64,000 bases of DNA from Knoellia sinensis KCTC 19936. Lineage in GTDB: Bacteria > Actinomycetota > Actinomycetes > Actinomycetales > Dermatophilaceae. Numbering within the stretch: the first letter of the stretch is position 1; every line of letters begins with the position of its first letter. The position numbers and the translations under genes were made by a program. The notes beneath the pieces are model-generated. The model made no database searches. It had not been told where the DNA came from and was given only the letters and a program-made list of their open reading frames with translations. Shown here one piece after another: positions 52,517-62,282 of the stretch. Location: assembly GCF_000768705.1 (NCBI RefSeq), contig NZ_AVPJ01000019.1:1-64000 (forward strand). Direction: 5' to 3'.

Positions 52517-53032
52517 TCAGGTGTTCTTGTCGTCCTGCTTGAGGAGGTCGGACAGGGGTGACTGGTCCACGTCGATGGGCTCGCCGGCGAACACGAAGCG
52601 CCGGTAGGCCCAGAACCGGAACAGCGTCCCGAGCCCGATCGCCACGACCTTGGTGACGTTGTCCGCGGTGAGCGAGTCGAACTCGAGGACATAGTTCGTG
52701 AAGGCGATGGCCAGGGCCTGGATGACGAGCGCGACGCCGTTGGTCGCCGCGAACAGTGCCGCCTCGTGGTGGGCCGGACGGTTGCGACGGTGGCGGAAGG
52801 TCCACGACCGGTTGCCGACCCACGCGAACGCCGTCGCGGCCGCCGCCGAGATGATCGTGGCGGCCGTGGGCTTGTCCTCGAGGACCGTGTGGCGCAGGAC
52901 GTTGAAGACGCCCATGTCGACGACGAACGCGAGGACCCCGATGACGCCGAACTTGATGATCTCCCGATAGAGGACATCGATGGCTCCACGGAGCCGCGCG
53001 ATGAGGCCCGGCCCGGGCGTCGTGGACGTCAC
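52517..53032 (-). CDS. GtrA-family membrane protein
   Basis: A 171-residue GtrA protein with four membrane helices: IIKFGVIGVLAFVVDMGVFNVL, AATIISAAAATAFAWVGNRSWTF, HHEAALFAATNGVALVIQALAI and VTKVVAIGLGTLFRFWAYRRFVF. GtrA proteins are thought to flip polyprenyl-phosphate sugars across the membrane for surface glycosylation. It overlaps the YfhO-like gene by 4 nt, and a polyprenyl-phosphate GT2 gene lies just beyond, giving a complete synthesis, flipping and transfer set. Confidence 0.92.
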   Translation of the reverse strand: MTSTTPGPGLIARLRGAIDVLYREIIKFGVIGVLAFVVDMGVFNVLRHTVLEDKPTAATIISAAAATAFAWVGNRSWTFRHRRNRPAHHEAALFAATNGVALVIQALAIAFTNYVLEFDSLTADNVTKVVAIGLGTLFRFWAYRRFVFAGEPIDVDQSPLSDLLKQDDKNT

Positions 53033-55737
53033 CGGCTGAGCCTAGCGGTCAGCTGCCGTGAGTGACGCCGACGGTTCAGCAGCACGCTGCCGCCGACGAA
53101 GAGGAGCCAACCGATGCCCGCCGCCCCCGCGATGAGCAGGCCCAGACGCATTCCCGGAGGGCGGTAGGAACAGGTGACCCGGCCCGCGTCGCCACTCAGG
53201 GGCACGGCGGTCAGACCCTCGAACGACTGCGGGGTCGCGTCGGTGACCGGCCCGCGGCACGACCAGCCGGGGACGAGTGGCGTGGACAGGACGGCCGAGC
53301 GGGGGGCGGTCGCGGTCGGGACGGAGAAGCCCACCGTGTGGCCGGTGGCCGTGATGTCGGCGGCACCGGCGAGACGCAACGCTCCGACTGCGGAGTCGAG
53401 GGCACCGGGTCGAAGGCAGGCCACCGGGTCGAGGTCGAGGTTGGTGGAGGTCACGGTCATCGAGAAGTGGGCGGCGAACCGACCCGTGGGACCGACCACT
53501 CCGAGCGTCCGCATGGCCCCCGCATGGAACTTCCCGGGCCGCTTGGCATTGGGCGGCAGCGCCTGTCCGGGGGTCCCGTCGACGACGTAGTCGGCCACGA
53601 GCTCGGGCGCGAAGAGCAACACGCGGCTCCCCGGCTGGCACGCGACGGTCATGGTGAAGATCCCCGAGGGCGTGCTCCCCGCAGGGGCGCTCGACCGCAC
53701 CTGGTAGTTCTCGTCGCGCTTGGCCAGGGTGACGCCGAAGACGGTGAACTCGGGGTTCGGGATGTCGTAGAGGTCCGCGCCGAGGGCGCGTTCGTGCGCA
53801 CCCCATGCCGACGACTTCGTCGACGGCCGAGAGGTCGGGGGCCGCACCGTGACGAGGGGTGGGACCACCTCCGTCCGGAGACGCGGCCGCACTTGGTTGG
53901 GGAGGTTCGCCGCCCGGGCGCGCGTCGCGAAGATGGCGTCGGTCACGGGGGATGCGGGGTCGATGAGCGAACGACCGTAGGCGCTGAATCCCCAACCGAG
54001 CCGAGCGTGCACCTCGGTGTTGGTCGACTGGATCGTGCTCGAGTAGAACTCACTGCCCTCGCCGCCGAGGAGCATCGGGTCGTTCAGCGACACGGATGAC
54101 CCCGGCGCGGTCCGCACCTCGGGCCACGCATTGGCCTCCAGGACGAGATCGCGCACGTGAGTCCGCAGGCCCAGCCGCATGTCCCCGGCGCCGAGGTCGT
54201 CGAAGCGTCGGGCGTCGATCGCCACCTGTGCGGCGGTTGTCTCGGCGACGGTTCCTGCGAGCAGGAGCATGCCGAGGAGACCTGCCACCAGGGCGCCGCG
54301 TCGGCGGGACGCGCCCACCTCCGCGCCGCTCTCCCCATTGCTGGACGCGCGCCGTCGCCACAGGGCCAGGGCAACCAGCCCCGCGACGACGACTCCCAAG
54401 GAGGTGAGGGTCAGCGGGGTCGTCGCGGGCGTCATGACGGGCTCCCCGCGTGCCCACCACCACAGGGCGGCCACGAGGGCCCCGGCGACCCTGAGTGCGG
54501 GCAGGCCGACCCCGGCGGACCCGGACAGCCACGCGGTGATGACGAGGAAGGCGCACGCCACGAACGCCTGGCGGTAGGGGTTGCCGTCAGGGGTGTCGAA
54601 CGCGTGCCAGACGAGATGCGTCGACGGCACCTGCATCGAGAACAGGACCAGGGCGACGGTGACGGGCCACGCGACTCGTTCGACCAGTCGGAGCCGGGAG
54701 TTGAAGAGGGCGGTGAGGGCGAGGACGAGGCACAACACGCCGACCGCGATGCCGGGCGTGCTCGCGACACCAGCCGTGCCCGGCAACAGTCTGGCGAGGA
54801 AGGTGTCCCACCCCAGCGGCGTGAGCGTCACCGTTGGGCTGGGTGTGGACGCCTCGATCAGCCGATAGGTCGGGACGAGGAGAGGCGCCGCGAGCGCGAT
54901 GCCGGTCACGAAGACGACTCCCGTGCGCACGAGGCCCAGGATCCGGTCCCACAGAGTCCGCTCGCCCACGGTGAGGAGGCGGACGACGATGAAGATCGCT
55001 GTCGCGATCGTGGCCATGTATGCCGTGTAGAAGTGAGCCGTCCAGGCGACCGTCACGAGCGGGGTGCCGACCACGAGCGGGACCCAGCCTCGACGGGCAG
55101 CCACCCAGTCGGCCACGAGGAAGAGCGCGGGCAGGGCCATCATGCCGCCGAGCCAGACGATCATGTGCCCGGTCTCGACGGCCCAGGCGCAGGTACCGTA
55201 GGCGACACCGCCGGCGATGGCCAGCCAGATCGGCCCTTCAGGGCGCAGGCGACGGAGCAGCGTGGTCATGAGTCCGGCGGCGACCCCGATGGCCAGGACG
55301 AACATGGCGAGGGCGGCGACGTCGATGCGATCCCGAGGGAAGAGCAGGGTGACCCACGAGAGAGCGGTGCCGATGTAGGCGAGGGCGTCCCCGATGGCAG
55401 GGACGCCGTGCCCGGACTGCCAGTTGAAGAAGAAGTCCCCGTGGGCGTCGCCGGTGGCGACATCTCGAGCGTAGGTGAGCATTGGAATGAACTGCTGCCC
55501 GAGGTCTCGCGTGTTCCGGGAGCGTTCCCCGAAGGGATAGGTGCCTCTCAGGGCGCTCGTCGCCACAGCTGTCGCGCCCGCGAGGACGGCCGCGGCGAGG
55601 GCGGGCAGAAGCCACATCCGCAGACCGGTGGACCGATCCCACGCGCGGGTCAACGAGCGGCGGAAGGAGTGGGTCCAGCGATCTTCTGCGACGTCTGGGT
55701 GGTCAGCGACCTTGTCGAGCGAACCCGTCGCTGCCAT
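53029..55737 (-). CDS. YfhO-like polytopic membrane protein (probable GT-C glycosyltransferase)
   Basis: A 902-residue protein with about 13 membrane helices: the first at residues 40-60 (WLLPALAAAVLAGATAVATS), then the extracytoplasmic loop ERSRNTRDLGQQFIPMLTYA typical of YfhO and GT-C folds, further helices to about 480, a large extracytoplasmic domain, and a final helix near the C-terminus (LGLLIAGAAGIGWLLFVGGS). YfhO proteins use lipid-linked sugars to decorate wall polymers. ATG 55737 has GAGGGGG upstream; the frame could extend to 55773. Divergent from the GT2 gene. Confidence 0.87.
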   Translation of the reverse strand: MAATGSLDKVADHPDVAEDRWTHSFRRSLTRAWDRSTGLRMWLLPALAAAVLAGATAVATSALRGTYPFGERSRNTRDLGQQFIPMLTYARDVATGDAHGDFFFNWQSGHGVPAIGDALAYIGTALSWVTLLFPRDRIDVAALAMFVLAIGVAAGLMTTLLRRLRPEGPIWLAIAGGVAYGTCAWAVETGHMIVWLGGMMALPALFLVADWVAARRGWVPLVVGTPLVTVAWTAHFYTAYMATIATAIFIVVRLLTVGERTLWDRILGLVRTGVVFVTGIALAAPLLVPTYRLIEASTPSPTVTLTPLGWDTFLARLLPGTAGVASTPGIAVGVLCLVLALTALFNSRLRLVERVAWPVTVALVLFSMQVPSTHLVWHAFDTPDGNPYRQAFVACAFLVITAWLSGSAGVGLPALRVAGALVAALWWWARGEPVMTPATTPLTLTSLGVVVAGLVALALWRRRASSNGESGAEVGASRRRGALVAGLLGMLLLAGTVAETTAAQVAIDARRFDDLGAGDMRLGLRTHVRDLVLEANAWPEVRTAPGSSVSLNDPMLLGGEGSEFYSSTIQSTNTEVHARLGWGFSAYGRSLIDPASPVTDAIFATRARAANLPNQVRPRLRTEVVPPLVTVRPPTSRPSTKSSAWGAHERALGADLYDIPNPEFTVFGVTLAKRDENYQVRSSAPAGSTPSGIFTMTVACQPGSRVLLFAPELVADYVVDGTPGQALPPNAKRPGKFHAGAMRTLGVVGPTGRFAAHFSMTVTSTNLDLDPVACLRPGALDSAVGALRLAGAADITATGHTVGFSVPTATAPRSAVLSTPLVPGWSCRGPVTDATPQSFEGLTAVPLSGDAGRVTCSYRPPGMRLGLLIAGAAGIGWLLFVGGSVLLNRRRHSRQLTARLSR

Positions 55738-55835
55738 CAATACCCCCTCGTCGCCGCCAGCGTCAGGGTACACATCGCTGCCGTTAGGCTGTGCCCGGCC
55801 GGAAAGGATTTCCGGACGAGGGGCGAAAGGAACCC

Positions 55836-56786
55836 ATGCACATCACGGAGCCGACGATCGCGGTCATCGTGCCGTGTTTCAACGAGGAAGCGGCCATCGG
55901 CACCGTCGTGGAGGATCTCCGGGCGGCACTGCCCACGGCGACGATCTACGTCTACGACAACAACTCGAGCGATGGCACCCGTGAGGTGGCCGCGGCTGCT
56001 GGAGCGGTGGTCCGCACGGAGATGCGCCGGGGCAAGGGCAACGTCGTCCGACGAGCCTTCGGGGACATCGAGGCCGACGTCTATCTCATGATCGATGGGG
56101 ACAACACCTATGACGCGGCGGCCGCGCCCCAGCTCGTCAAGACCCTGCTCGAGAACCACCTCGACCACGTCGTCGGCGTGCGCGTCCAGGAGTCGACGAC
56201 GGCCTACAGGGCAGGACACGCCACCGGCAACAAGGCGCTGACCGGGGTTGTCGGCGCGCTCTTCGGCCGGAGTTTCACGGACATGCTCAGTGGTTATCGT
56301 GCCTTCTCGCGTCGCTACGTCAAGTCCTTCCCCGCGCTGTCCCGGGAGTTCGAGGTGGAGACGGAGCTGACGATCCACTCGCTGCACCTGCGGATCCCCG
56401 TGGCCGAGGTACCCGTCGGCTTCAAGGACCGTCCCGACGGGAGTGAGAGCAAGCTGCGCACCTATCGCGACGGATGGAAGATCCTCAACTGGATCCTGCG
56501 CGTGACCAGGGTCGAGCGGCCCGGGCTCTTCCACGGAGTCCTCGCTGGGATCCTTGCCCTCGTGAGCATCGTGCTCGCCATCCCGGTCATCAGCGAATAC
56601 CTTCGCACCGGACTGGTCCCACGGTTCCCGACGGCCATCCTCGCAACGGCGATCATGACCATCGCCGTCCTGACCTTCGCCCTCGGATACGTCCTCGACG
56701 CGATCCGACACGCCCGTGAGGAGAACGCTCGCTTGTCCTACCTGAGGCTCCCCGCGCCGGGGTGGGTTCTGGACGCCCGCCGGTGA
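55836..56786 (+). CDS. GT2 polyprenyl-phosphate glycosyltransferase
   Basis: A 316-residue GT-A fold transferase of the DPM/GtrB type: AVIVPCFNEEAAIGTVVEDL, YDNNSSDGT, the metal-binding DGDNTY, and the LSGYRAFSRRYVKSF acceptor-site motif, followed by two C-terminal membrane helices (FHGVLAGILALVSIVLAIPV, AILATAIMTIAVLTFALGYV). It would load a sugar onto polyprenyl phosphate for use by the GtrA/YfhO proteins. ATG 55836 has AAAGG 5 nt upstream. The stop overlaps purK by 4 nt, so it is cotranscribed with the purine genes. Confidence 0.9.
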   Translation: MHITEPTIAVIVPCFNEEAAIGTVVEDLRAALPTATIYVYDNNSSDGTREVAAAAGAVVRTEMRRGKGNVVRRAFGDIEADVYLMIDGDNTYDAAAAPQLVKTLLENHLDHVVGVRVQESTTAYRAGHATGNKALTGVVGALFGRSFTDMLSGYRAFSRRYVKSFPALSREFEVETELTIHSLHLRIPVAEVPVGFKDRPDGSESKLRTYRDGWKILNWILRVTRVERPGLFHGVLAGILALVSIVLAIPVISEYLRTGLVPRFPTAILATAIMTIAVLTFALGYVLDAIRHAREENARLSYLRLPAPGWVLDARR

Positions 56787-57955
56787 GCGCGCCACGTCGT
56801 GCCCCGGGCGGGTTCCCGGTCGTCGGCATCATCGGGGGCGGCCAGCTCGCTCGTATGTGCGCCGGACCCGCCGCCGAGCTCGGAATCACGCTGAGCGTCC
56901 TCGCCGAGGCACCAGACGCCAGCGCGGCGCTCGTCATCCCGTCCGCCCCGGTGGGTGACCACACGGATGTCGACGCCGTCCTGGCCTTCGCCGCGGAGTG
57001 CGATGTCGTCACCTTCGATCACGAACACGTGCCGGCCGAGGTGCTGTCGGCGCTCGCGGCCTCGGGCGTCCCGATGCACCCGACACCCGAGGCGCTGGTC
57101 TTCGCGCAGGACAAGCTCGCCATGCGCGAGCGCCTCACCGCCCTCGGGATCCCGTGCCCGCGCTGGGCCGAGGCGCGCACGGCCGCAGATGTCACCGCCT
57201 TCGGCGACGACGTCGGCTGGCCCGTCATCGCCAAGACACCGCGTGGTGGCTACGACGGCAAGGGCGTTCGGGTTGTCGCGTCGGCCGACGACCTCGCGGA
57301 CTGGCTCGAGCGCGCCGCTGCGGAGGACTCGCCACTGCTGCTCGAGGAGAAGGTTCCCTTCACGCGGGAGCTCGCCGTCCTCCTGGCCCGCAGCCCGTCC
57401 GGTCAGGCCGCGGCCTGGCCGGTGGTCGAGACCGTCCAGACCGACGGCATCTGCACGGAGGTCATCGCCCCGGCAGCTGACCTCGACACCGACACGGCGG
57501 CCCGGGCCACGGAGGCCGGCCTGCGGATCGCCGGAGAGCTCGGCGTCACCGGCGTGCTCGCCGTCGAGCTGTTCGAGCTCCCCGGGGGAGAGTTCGTGGT
57601 CAACGAACTCGCGATGCGTCCGCACAACAGCGGCCACTGGTCGATGGACGGTGCCGTCACGGGTCAGTTCGAGCAGCACCTCCGTGCCGTCCTCGACCTG
57701 CCACTCGGATCGCCCAAGCCACGGCACCGGTGGACGGTGATGGGCAACATCCTGGGCGGCGACCACCCGGAGCTCTATCCGGCATACCGTCACGTCATGG
57801 CACGTGACCCCGAGATCAAGGCGCACCTCTACGGAAAGGGTGTGCGTCCCGGACGCAAGATCGGGCACGTCAACGTGAGCGGCGACGACCTCGCCGACCT
57901 GCGCGAGCGGGCGCGGCACGCGGCCGACTACATCGAGGGAGCAGTGACGGAATGA
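56783..57955 (+). CDS. purK: 5-(carboxyamino)imidazole ribonucleotide synthase
   Basis: A 390-residue ATP-grasp enzyme of purine synthesis that makes N5-CAIR from AIR, bicarbonate and ATP. Motifs: [56 protein letters not shown], and [20 protein letters not shown] 56783 overlaps the upstream stop (GTGA), and its own stop overlaps purE by 4 nt, so the three genes are translationally coupled. Confidence 0.95.
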   Translation: MSAPRRAPGGFPVVGIIGGGQLARMCAGPAAELGITLSVLAEAPDASAALVIPSAPVGDHTDVDAVLAFAAECDVVTFDHEHVPAEVLSALAASGVPMHPTPEALVFAQDKLAMRERLTALGIPCPRWAEARTAADVTAFGDDVGWPVIAKTPRGGYDGKGVRVVASADDLADWLERAAAEDSPLLLEEKVPFTRELAVLLARSPSGQAAAWPVVETVQTDGICTEVIAPAADLDTDTAARATEAGLRIAGELGVTGVLAVELFELPGGEFVVNELAMRPHNSGHWSMDGAVTGQFEQHLRAVLDLPLGSPKPRHRWTVMGNILGGDHPELYPAYRHVMARDPEIKAHLYGKGVRPGRKIGHVNVSGDDLADLRERARHAADYIEGAVTE

Positions 57956-58479
57956 CCCTGCGAGAGAACGCGGCTGGCGCGGTCGTCGGCGTCGTCATGG
58001 GCAGCGACAGCGACTGGCCCGTGATGGAGGCCGCGTCGAAGGCACTCGATGACTTCGGCATCGCCCACGAGGTCGACGTCGTGTCGGCGCACCGCATGCC
58101 CGACGAGATGATCGCCTACGGCCAGCAGGCCGAGGAGCGCGGGCTGCGCGTCATCATCGCCGGCGCGGGCGGGGCCGCGCACCTCCCGGGCATGCTCGCG
58201 TCGGTGACGTCGCTGCCCGTGATCGGTGTGCCCGTGCCCCTGAAGTATCTCGACGGCATGGACTCCCTGCTCTCGATCGTCCAGATGCCCGGCGGTGTGC
58301 CGGTCGCAACCGTGTCGGTCGGGGGCGCACGCAACGCCGGTCTCCTCGCCGCTCGAATCCTCGGCGCGGGCGACGGCGAAGAAGCGGCGCGGATCAGGGC
58401 AGCGATGGGGGAGTTCCGGACCAGCCTGCGCGACGAGGCCCACGCCAAGGGCCAGGCCCTCAGGGACCGCCGGGCCTAA
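57952..58479 (+). CDS. purE: N5-carboxyaminoimidazole ribonucleotide mutase
   Basis: A 175-residue class I PurE that converts N5-CAIR to CAIR. Characteristic segments are [35 protein letters not shown] (with the catalytic His), [14 protein letters not shown], and [20 protein letters not shown]. The stop codon TAA (58477-58479) overlaps the first unit of repeat array 6, so the array abuts the gene end. Confidence 0.96.
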   Translation: MTLRENAAGAVVGVVMGSDSDWPVMEAASKALDDFGIAHEVDVVSAHRMPDEMIAYGQQAEERGLRVIIAGAGGAAHLPGMLASVTSLPVIGVPVPLKYLDGMDSLLSIVQMPGGVPVATVSVGGARNAGLLAARILGAGDGEEAARIRAAMGEFRTSLRDEAHAKGQALRDRRA

Positions 58480-58630
58480 CCGAGGAATTCGGTGAGTTCG
58501 GAACGCAGGGTGTGTGTGCCCAACCGTCCAATTGGGTGAGTTCGGTACGGAGCGTGCGGAACCGTCCAATTGGGTGAGTTCGGGACGCAGGGTGTGTGCC
58601 CAACCGTCCAATTGGGTGAGTTCGGTACGG
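58478..58630. repeat. CAATTGG repeat array 6 (one variant, three standard units)
   Basis: A GAATTC variant (58478-58501) begins within the purE stop codon; standard cores CAATTGG follow at 58529, 58567 and 58609 (ACCGTCCAATTGGGTGAGTT). Spacers are short and share GCAGGGTGTGTGCCCAACCG. It lies between convergent purE and CoA-binding genes. Confidence 0.95.
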
Positions 58631-58660
58631 GCGCGTGGGCGTTCTCGACTACCGGCTCGG

Positions 58661-59113
58661 CTACCGGGCTGAACCCTCGCCCCTGACCCGCGGCCACTCG
58701 GTGCGGGGACACGTGTCCATGACGACGTCGATCCCGGCCTTGCGGGCGCGCTCGGCCGCCGCTTCGTCGACGACGTCGATCTGCATCCAGATCGCGTCGA
58801 TCTTCAGGCGGTCCTTGTGCTCGATCGCCTGGTCGACGACGGCACCCACGTGGCTGGAGTTGACGAAGCAGTCGATGACCTTGACGTCCTGGTCGGGGAT
58901 GTCGGCCAGCGTGGCGTAGCCCTGCTGTCCGTGGACCGTCTCGGCCTTGGGGTGCACCGGAATGATGCCCTTGTGCAGTTCGTGCTTGAGCCAGTGCGAC
59001 ACGCCGTGTGCCGGTCGCTTCTTGTTCGTGCTGAGACCCACCACGACCCAGGTGCCGGGGTCGTTGAGGAGTTCGCGGACGAGATCGGGGTCGTTGCGGT
59101 GGCGAAGCGTCAT
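58661..59113 (-). CDS. CoA-binding-domain protein (YccU-like)
   Basis: A 150-residue Rossmann protein of the CoA_binding_2 family: WVVVGLSTNKKRPAHGVSHW (dinucleotide/CoA loop), IIPVHPKAETVHG, VIDCFVNSSHVGAVVDQAIE, AIWMQIDVVDEAAAERARKA and the final VVMDTCPRTEW with a conserved Cys. Its precise role is unknown. ATG 59113 follows CATGAT by 7 nt; ATG 59122 or 59125 are also in frame. Confidence 0.87.
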   Translation of the reverse strand: MTLRHRNDPDLVRELLNDPGTWVVVGLSTNKKRPAHGVSHWLKHELHKGIIPVHPKAETVHGQQGYATLADIPDQDVKVIDCFVNSSHVGAVVDQAIEHKDRLKIDAIWMQIDVVDEAAAERARKAGIDVVMDTCPRTEWPRVRGEGSAR

Positions 59114-59178
59114 GGTGCCCATCATGCTCCGCGGGGTGGTCCCTTGCGGGGAGGTGGGGCACACGGTTGGGTGGGGCC

Positions 59179-60195
59179 ATGCGATTCGGACTCTTCATTC
59201 CCCAGGGTTGGCGTCACGATCTCGTCGGCATCGAGCCGGACCAGCACTGGGGTGTGATGGCCGGCCTCGCGAGGCGAGCGGACGGCATACGGGATTGGGA
59301 GTCGATCTGGGTCTACGACCACTTCCACCCGGTGCCCCACCCGACGGACGAGGCGGTCCATGAGGCGTGGTCGCTCATGGCGGCGTTCGCGGGCGTCACC
59401 GGCCGGGTCCGGATCGGGCAGATGTGCACCTGCATGAGCTATCGCAACCCGGCCTACCTCGCCAAGGTCGCGGCCACCGTCGACGTCATCTCCGAGGGCC
59501 GACTCGAGATGGGCATCGGCGCGGGGTGGTACGAACACGAGTGGCGCGCCTACGGCTACGGCTTCCCCGGTGCCGGGGAGCGCCTCGCGCGACTGCGCGA
59601 GGGCGTCGAGATCTTCCGTCAGCTGTGGACGACCGGAACCGCGACGTATGCCGGGGAGCACTACCAGGTCGACGGCGCCCTCTGCTTCCCGCGGCCTTTG
59701 CAGGGCACGGCCTTCGAGGGATCCGAACGCAGCGGCATCCCGATGTGGGTCGCCGGCGGCGGTGAGCGCAAGACCCTGCGCATCGCCGCCGAGTACGCCG
59801 ACTACACGAACTTCATCGGGCAGCCCGACGTCTTCGCCCACAAGAGCCAGGTCCTCAAGGAGCACTGCGCCGACGTCGGGAGGGACTTCGACACCATCAC
59901 CCGTTCGTCGAACTTCAACGTCTTCATCGGTCGCGACGAGCGTGAGGTCGAGGAGCGCTTCCGCTGGGTCGAGAACCACCTGCGCGGGGCGGGCGTGCCG
60001 GAGGAGGGGGTCCAGCGGCACCTGACGATGTACCGCGAGGGGCCTGCGGTCGGCACCCCGGAGCAGGTGGCCGAGGCGCTCGCCGACCTCCAGGACCTCG
60101 GCATGACCTACGCGATCACGAACTTCATCGAGTCGGCCTACGACCTCTCGGGAGTCGAGTTGTTCGAGCGCGAGGTCATCCCTGCCCTGCGCTGA
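59179..60195 (+). CDS. LLM-class F420-dependent oxidoreductase
   Basis: A 338-residue TIM-barrel flavin or F420 enzyme of the luciferase-like superfamily: MRFGLFIPQGWRHDLVGI, WESIWVYDHFHPVP, IGQMCTCMSYRNPAYLAKVAAT, EMGIGAGWYEHEW and PMWVAGGGERKTLRI. Such proteins in Actinobacteria often use coenzyme F420 to reduce diverse substrates; the substrate here is unknown. ATG 59179 with GGTGGGG upstream. It is divergent from the CoA-binding gene. Confidence 0.9.
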   Translation: MRFGLFIPQGWRHDLVGIEPDQHWGVMAGLARRADGIRDWESIWVYDHFHPVPHPTDEAVHEAWSLMAAFAGVTGRVRIGQMCTCMSYRNPAYLAKVAATVDVISEGRLEMGIGAGWYEHEWRAYGYGFPGAGERLARLREGVEIFRQLWTTGTATYAGEHYQVDGALCFPRPLQGTAFEGSERSGIPMWVAGGGERKTLRIAAEYADYTNFIGQPDVFAHKSQVLKEHCADVGRDFDTITRSSNFNVFIGRDEREVEERFRWVENHLRGAGVPEEGVQRHLTMYREGPAVGTPEQVAEALADLQDLGMTYAITNFIESAYDLSGVELFEREVIPALR

Positions 60196-60349
60196 GGCGT
60201 GCTCAGGGCCACCCGTTCGGACCCCCGCGGACGTGAGCCGTTCTGGTGAAAGCCCGTCGCGCAGCGCCCTGCGGGTTGCCAATGGCGGTAGCATGCTGGT
60301 CGGCACTTGACCGCTCTGGCTGGTGTCACATCCAAGGGGAGAAATTCAC

Positions 60350-62128
60350 ATGCTCACCACCAGACTCCGTGGCGCCCGCCGCGGTGCTGCCGTTCTGCTC
60401 ACCAGCGCAGTGGCGATCGCGGGCCTGGCTGGGCCTGTTGCGGCTGACCGCAACAACCCGCTGCCGTCGCCCAAGAAGGCCATGGCGAAGGCGCGCGCCA
60501 GCGCGGACAAGGTCGACGAAGTCCCGGGGATGACCCCGGCCAAGGCCGCCAAGATGGGCATCGAGGCCGCCGACCAGACGATGGCTGCTGCTGTCGACAC
60601 CACGGGTTGCGCCAAGCTCCGCGTCATCGACTCCAAGACCGGCACGGGCGCCTCGACGAAGATCTCCATCGTCGGGCACAGCGCCACGTGGACGATCGGC
60701 TCCATGCCGACGAGCTGGTACACGTCGCCGCCCACCAGCGCTCCCGTGTGGAACCTCTACTTCAAGGGCTTCTACTGGGCGAGCGAGCTCGCACCGCAGT
60801 TCCTCGCCTCCGGCGACACCGCGGGCATGGACGCCCTCATCAAGGCTGCCGCCAACTTCCACGTCGTCAACCCTGACCGTGGCAACAGCCTCAACGGCTG
60901 GGACGAAGGCACCAACCTGCGCCGCACCGAGGCCCTCAACTGCCTCTACCGCGCGAGTGGCGGCGACGCCCGCCTCAAGCCGGCCATCGAGGCCGCGGCC
61001 AAGATGAACATGGACCCCGCCCGCTACTACGGCCTGCCGAACCACTCCCCGCACAACCACGGCGCAATGGCGAACCTCGCCCTCATCGACTCCGCAGACC
61101 TGCTCAACCGGTCCGACTGGCGGATCTTCGCCGCGAACCGCCTCGTGCGCGACTCCGGCGGCGTGTGGACCAAGGGTGGACTGACCTTCGAGCAGTCGGC
61201 GGCCTACCACCACTTCAACAAGGCGATGTGGAGCGACATCGGCGACCTCCTCGCGACGTACCCCGAGCAGGAGATGCGGACGGCCGCTGGCAACATCAGG
61301 GCCTACGTCCGCACGGCCAATGCCGCCCTGTCGCACCTCACCTCGCCCAACGGCAAGCTCGTCCCCTTCGGTGACGGACTTCCCACGGCGTTCACGCGCA
61401 CGGCGCAGCCCTCCGGCTCGTTCCGCGACGACCAGGCCGGTGTCCTCACCGGTCGCTGGTCCTGGACCGACCCGAACACGAGCATGTATCTCCTCCGCTA
61501 CGGTCCGCCGCGTCGACTGCACGGCCAGGAGGAGCGGACCTCCCTCGTGTGGTGGGCCGCCGGAGCGCCCGTGCTCATCGACCCGGGCACGTTCAGCTAC
61601 GACCCGGGCATCTACCAGACGTTCGCCAAGTCCCCGATCGGGCACTCGGTCAACATCGTCCGGAACCGGAACTTCGTCCCGTCGGCCGGGGTCAACGTCA
61701 CGGCACGGTCCTCGTCCGGCAGCATCCACGGTGTCACGACGTCGGACTCGCAGTACGGCATCGCGCACACGCGCAACTGGAAGATCGACGCCGGCACCAA
61801 GAAGGTCACGCTGAGCGACACCACGAGTGGTGTCTCCACCACGACCGCGCACCTCGACTCGCGCTGGAAGCGCATGTACACCGCGCCTGACGGCAAGACG
61901 ATGGGCTACTCCGACCCGCAGGGCCGGCTCCTCGTGGTCAAGGCGAGCTACCCGATGCGCGAGTTCAAGGGTTCGACCAACCCGGTCCTCGGCTGGCAGT
62001 TCCCGCAGACCGGTCAGCGGATCCAGGCACCGCAGCTGATCATGTACCCCGCAGGCGGCACGTCGACCATGACGTTCCAGGTCTTCGGCACGCGTGACAA
62101 GAAGCCGCGCCTGGTCGGCGGTCGCTGA
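60350..62128 (+). CDS. Secreted heparinase II/III-like polysaccharide lyase
   Basis: A 592-residue exported protein. Signal peptide 1-31 (GAAVLLTSAVAIAGLAGPVA). An alpha-helical toroid follows: WNLYFKGFYWASELAPQFL, GLPNHSPHNHGAMANLALID (with catalytic-type Asn and His), GGVWTKGGLTFEQSAAYHHF. The beta-sandwich lyase half begins near SFRDDQAGVLTGRWSW, with RLHGQEERTSLVWWAAGAP and DPGTFSYDPG (HxH/Tyr region). It probably cleaves an acidic polysaccharide such as alginate or a glycosaminoglycan-like polymer outside the cell. ATG 60350 with GGGGAGA upstream. Confidence 0.85.
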   Translation: MLTTRLRGARRGAAVLLTSAVAIAGLAGPVAADRNNPLPSPKKAMAKARASADKVDEVPGMTPAKAAKMGIEAADQTMAAAVDTTGCAKLRVIDSKTGTGASTKISIVGHSATWTIGSMPTSWYTSPPTSAPVWNLYFKGFYWASELAPQFLASGDTAGMDALIKAAANFHVVNPDRGNSLNGWDEGTNLRRTEALNCLYRASGGDARLKPAIEAAAKMNMDPARYYGLPNHSPHNHGAMANLALIDSADLLNRSDWRIFAANRLVRDSGGVWTKGGLTFEQSAAYHHFNKAMWSDIGDLLATYPEQEMRTAAGNIRAYVRTANAALSHLTSPNGKLVPFGDGLPTAFTRTAQPSGSFRDDQAGVLTGRWSWTDPNTSMYLLRYGPPRRLHGQEERTSLVWWAAGAPVLIDPGTFSYDPGIYQTFAKSPIGHSVNIVRNRNFVPSAGVNVTARSSSGSIHGVTTSDSQYGIAHTRNWKIDAGTKKVTLSDTTSGVSTTTAHLDSRWKRMYTAPDGKTMGYSDPQGRLLVVKASYPMREFKGSTNPVLGWQFPQTGQRIQAPQLIMYPAGGTSTMTFQVFGTRDKKPRLVGGR

Positions 62129-62163
62129 GTCCCAGCGTCACCCGGCCGGCAACACCGGCACCC

Positions 62164-62209
62164 ACCACCAGGGCCCCACACCTCGCACGAGGAGTGGGGC
62201 CCTGGTGGT
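62164..62209. terminator. 16-bp inverted repeat terminator (nested stem)
   Basis: ACCACCAGGGCCCCAC (62164-62179) pairs with GTGGGGCCCTGGTGGT (62194-62209); the loop contains a further CCTC/GAGG pair. It follows the lyase stop by 35 nt. Confidence 0.88.
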
Positions 62210-62282
62210 TGAACTGGTTCAGCGACAGCCGAGCTGCGCGAGGCGTCCGCCTGGGTTCACGACAAAGGCCCCACTCCTCTCA

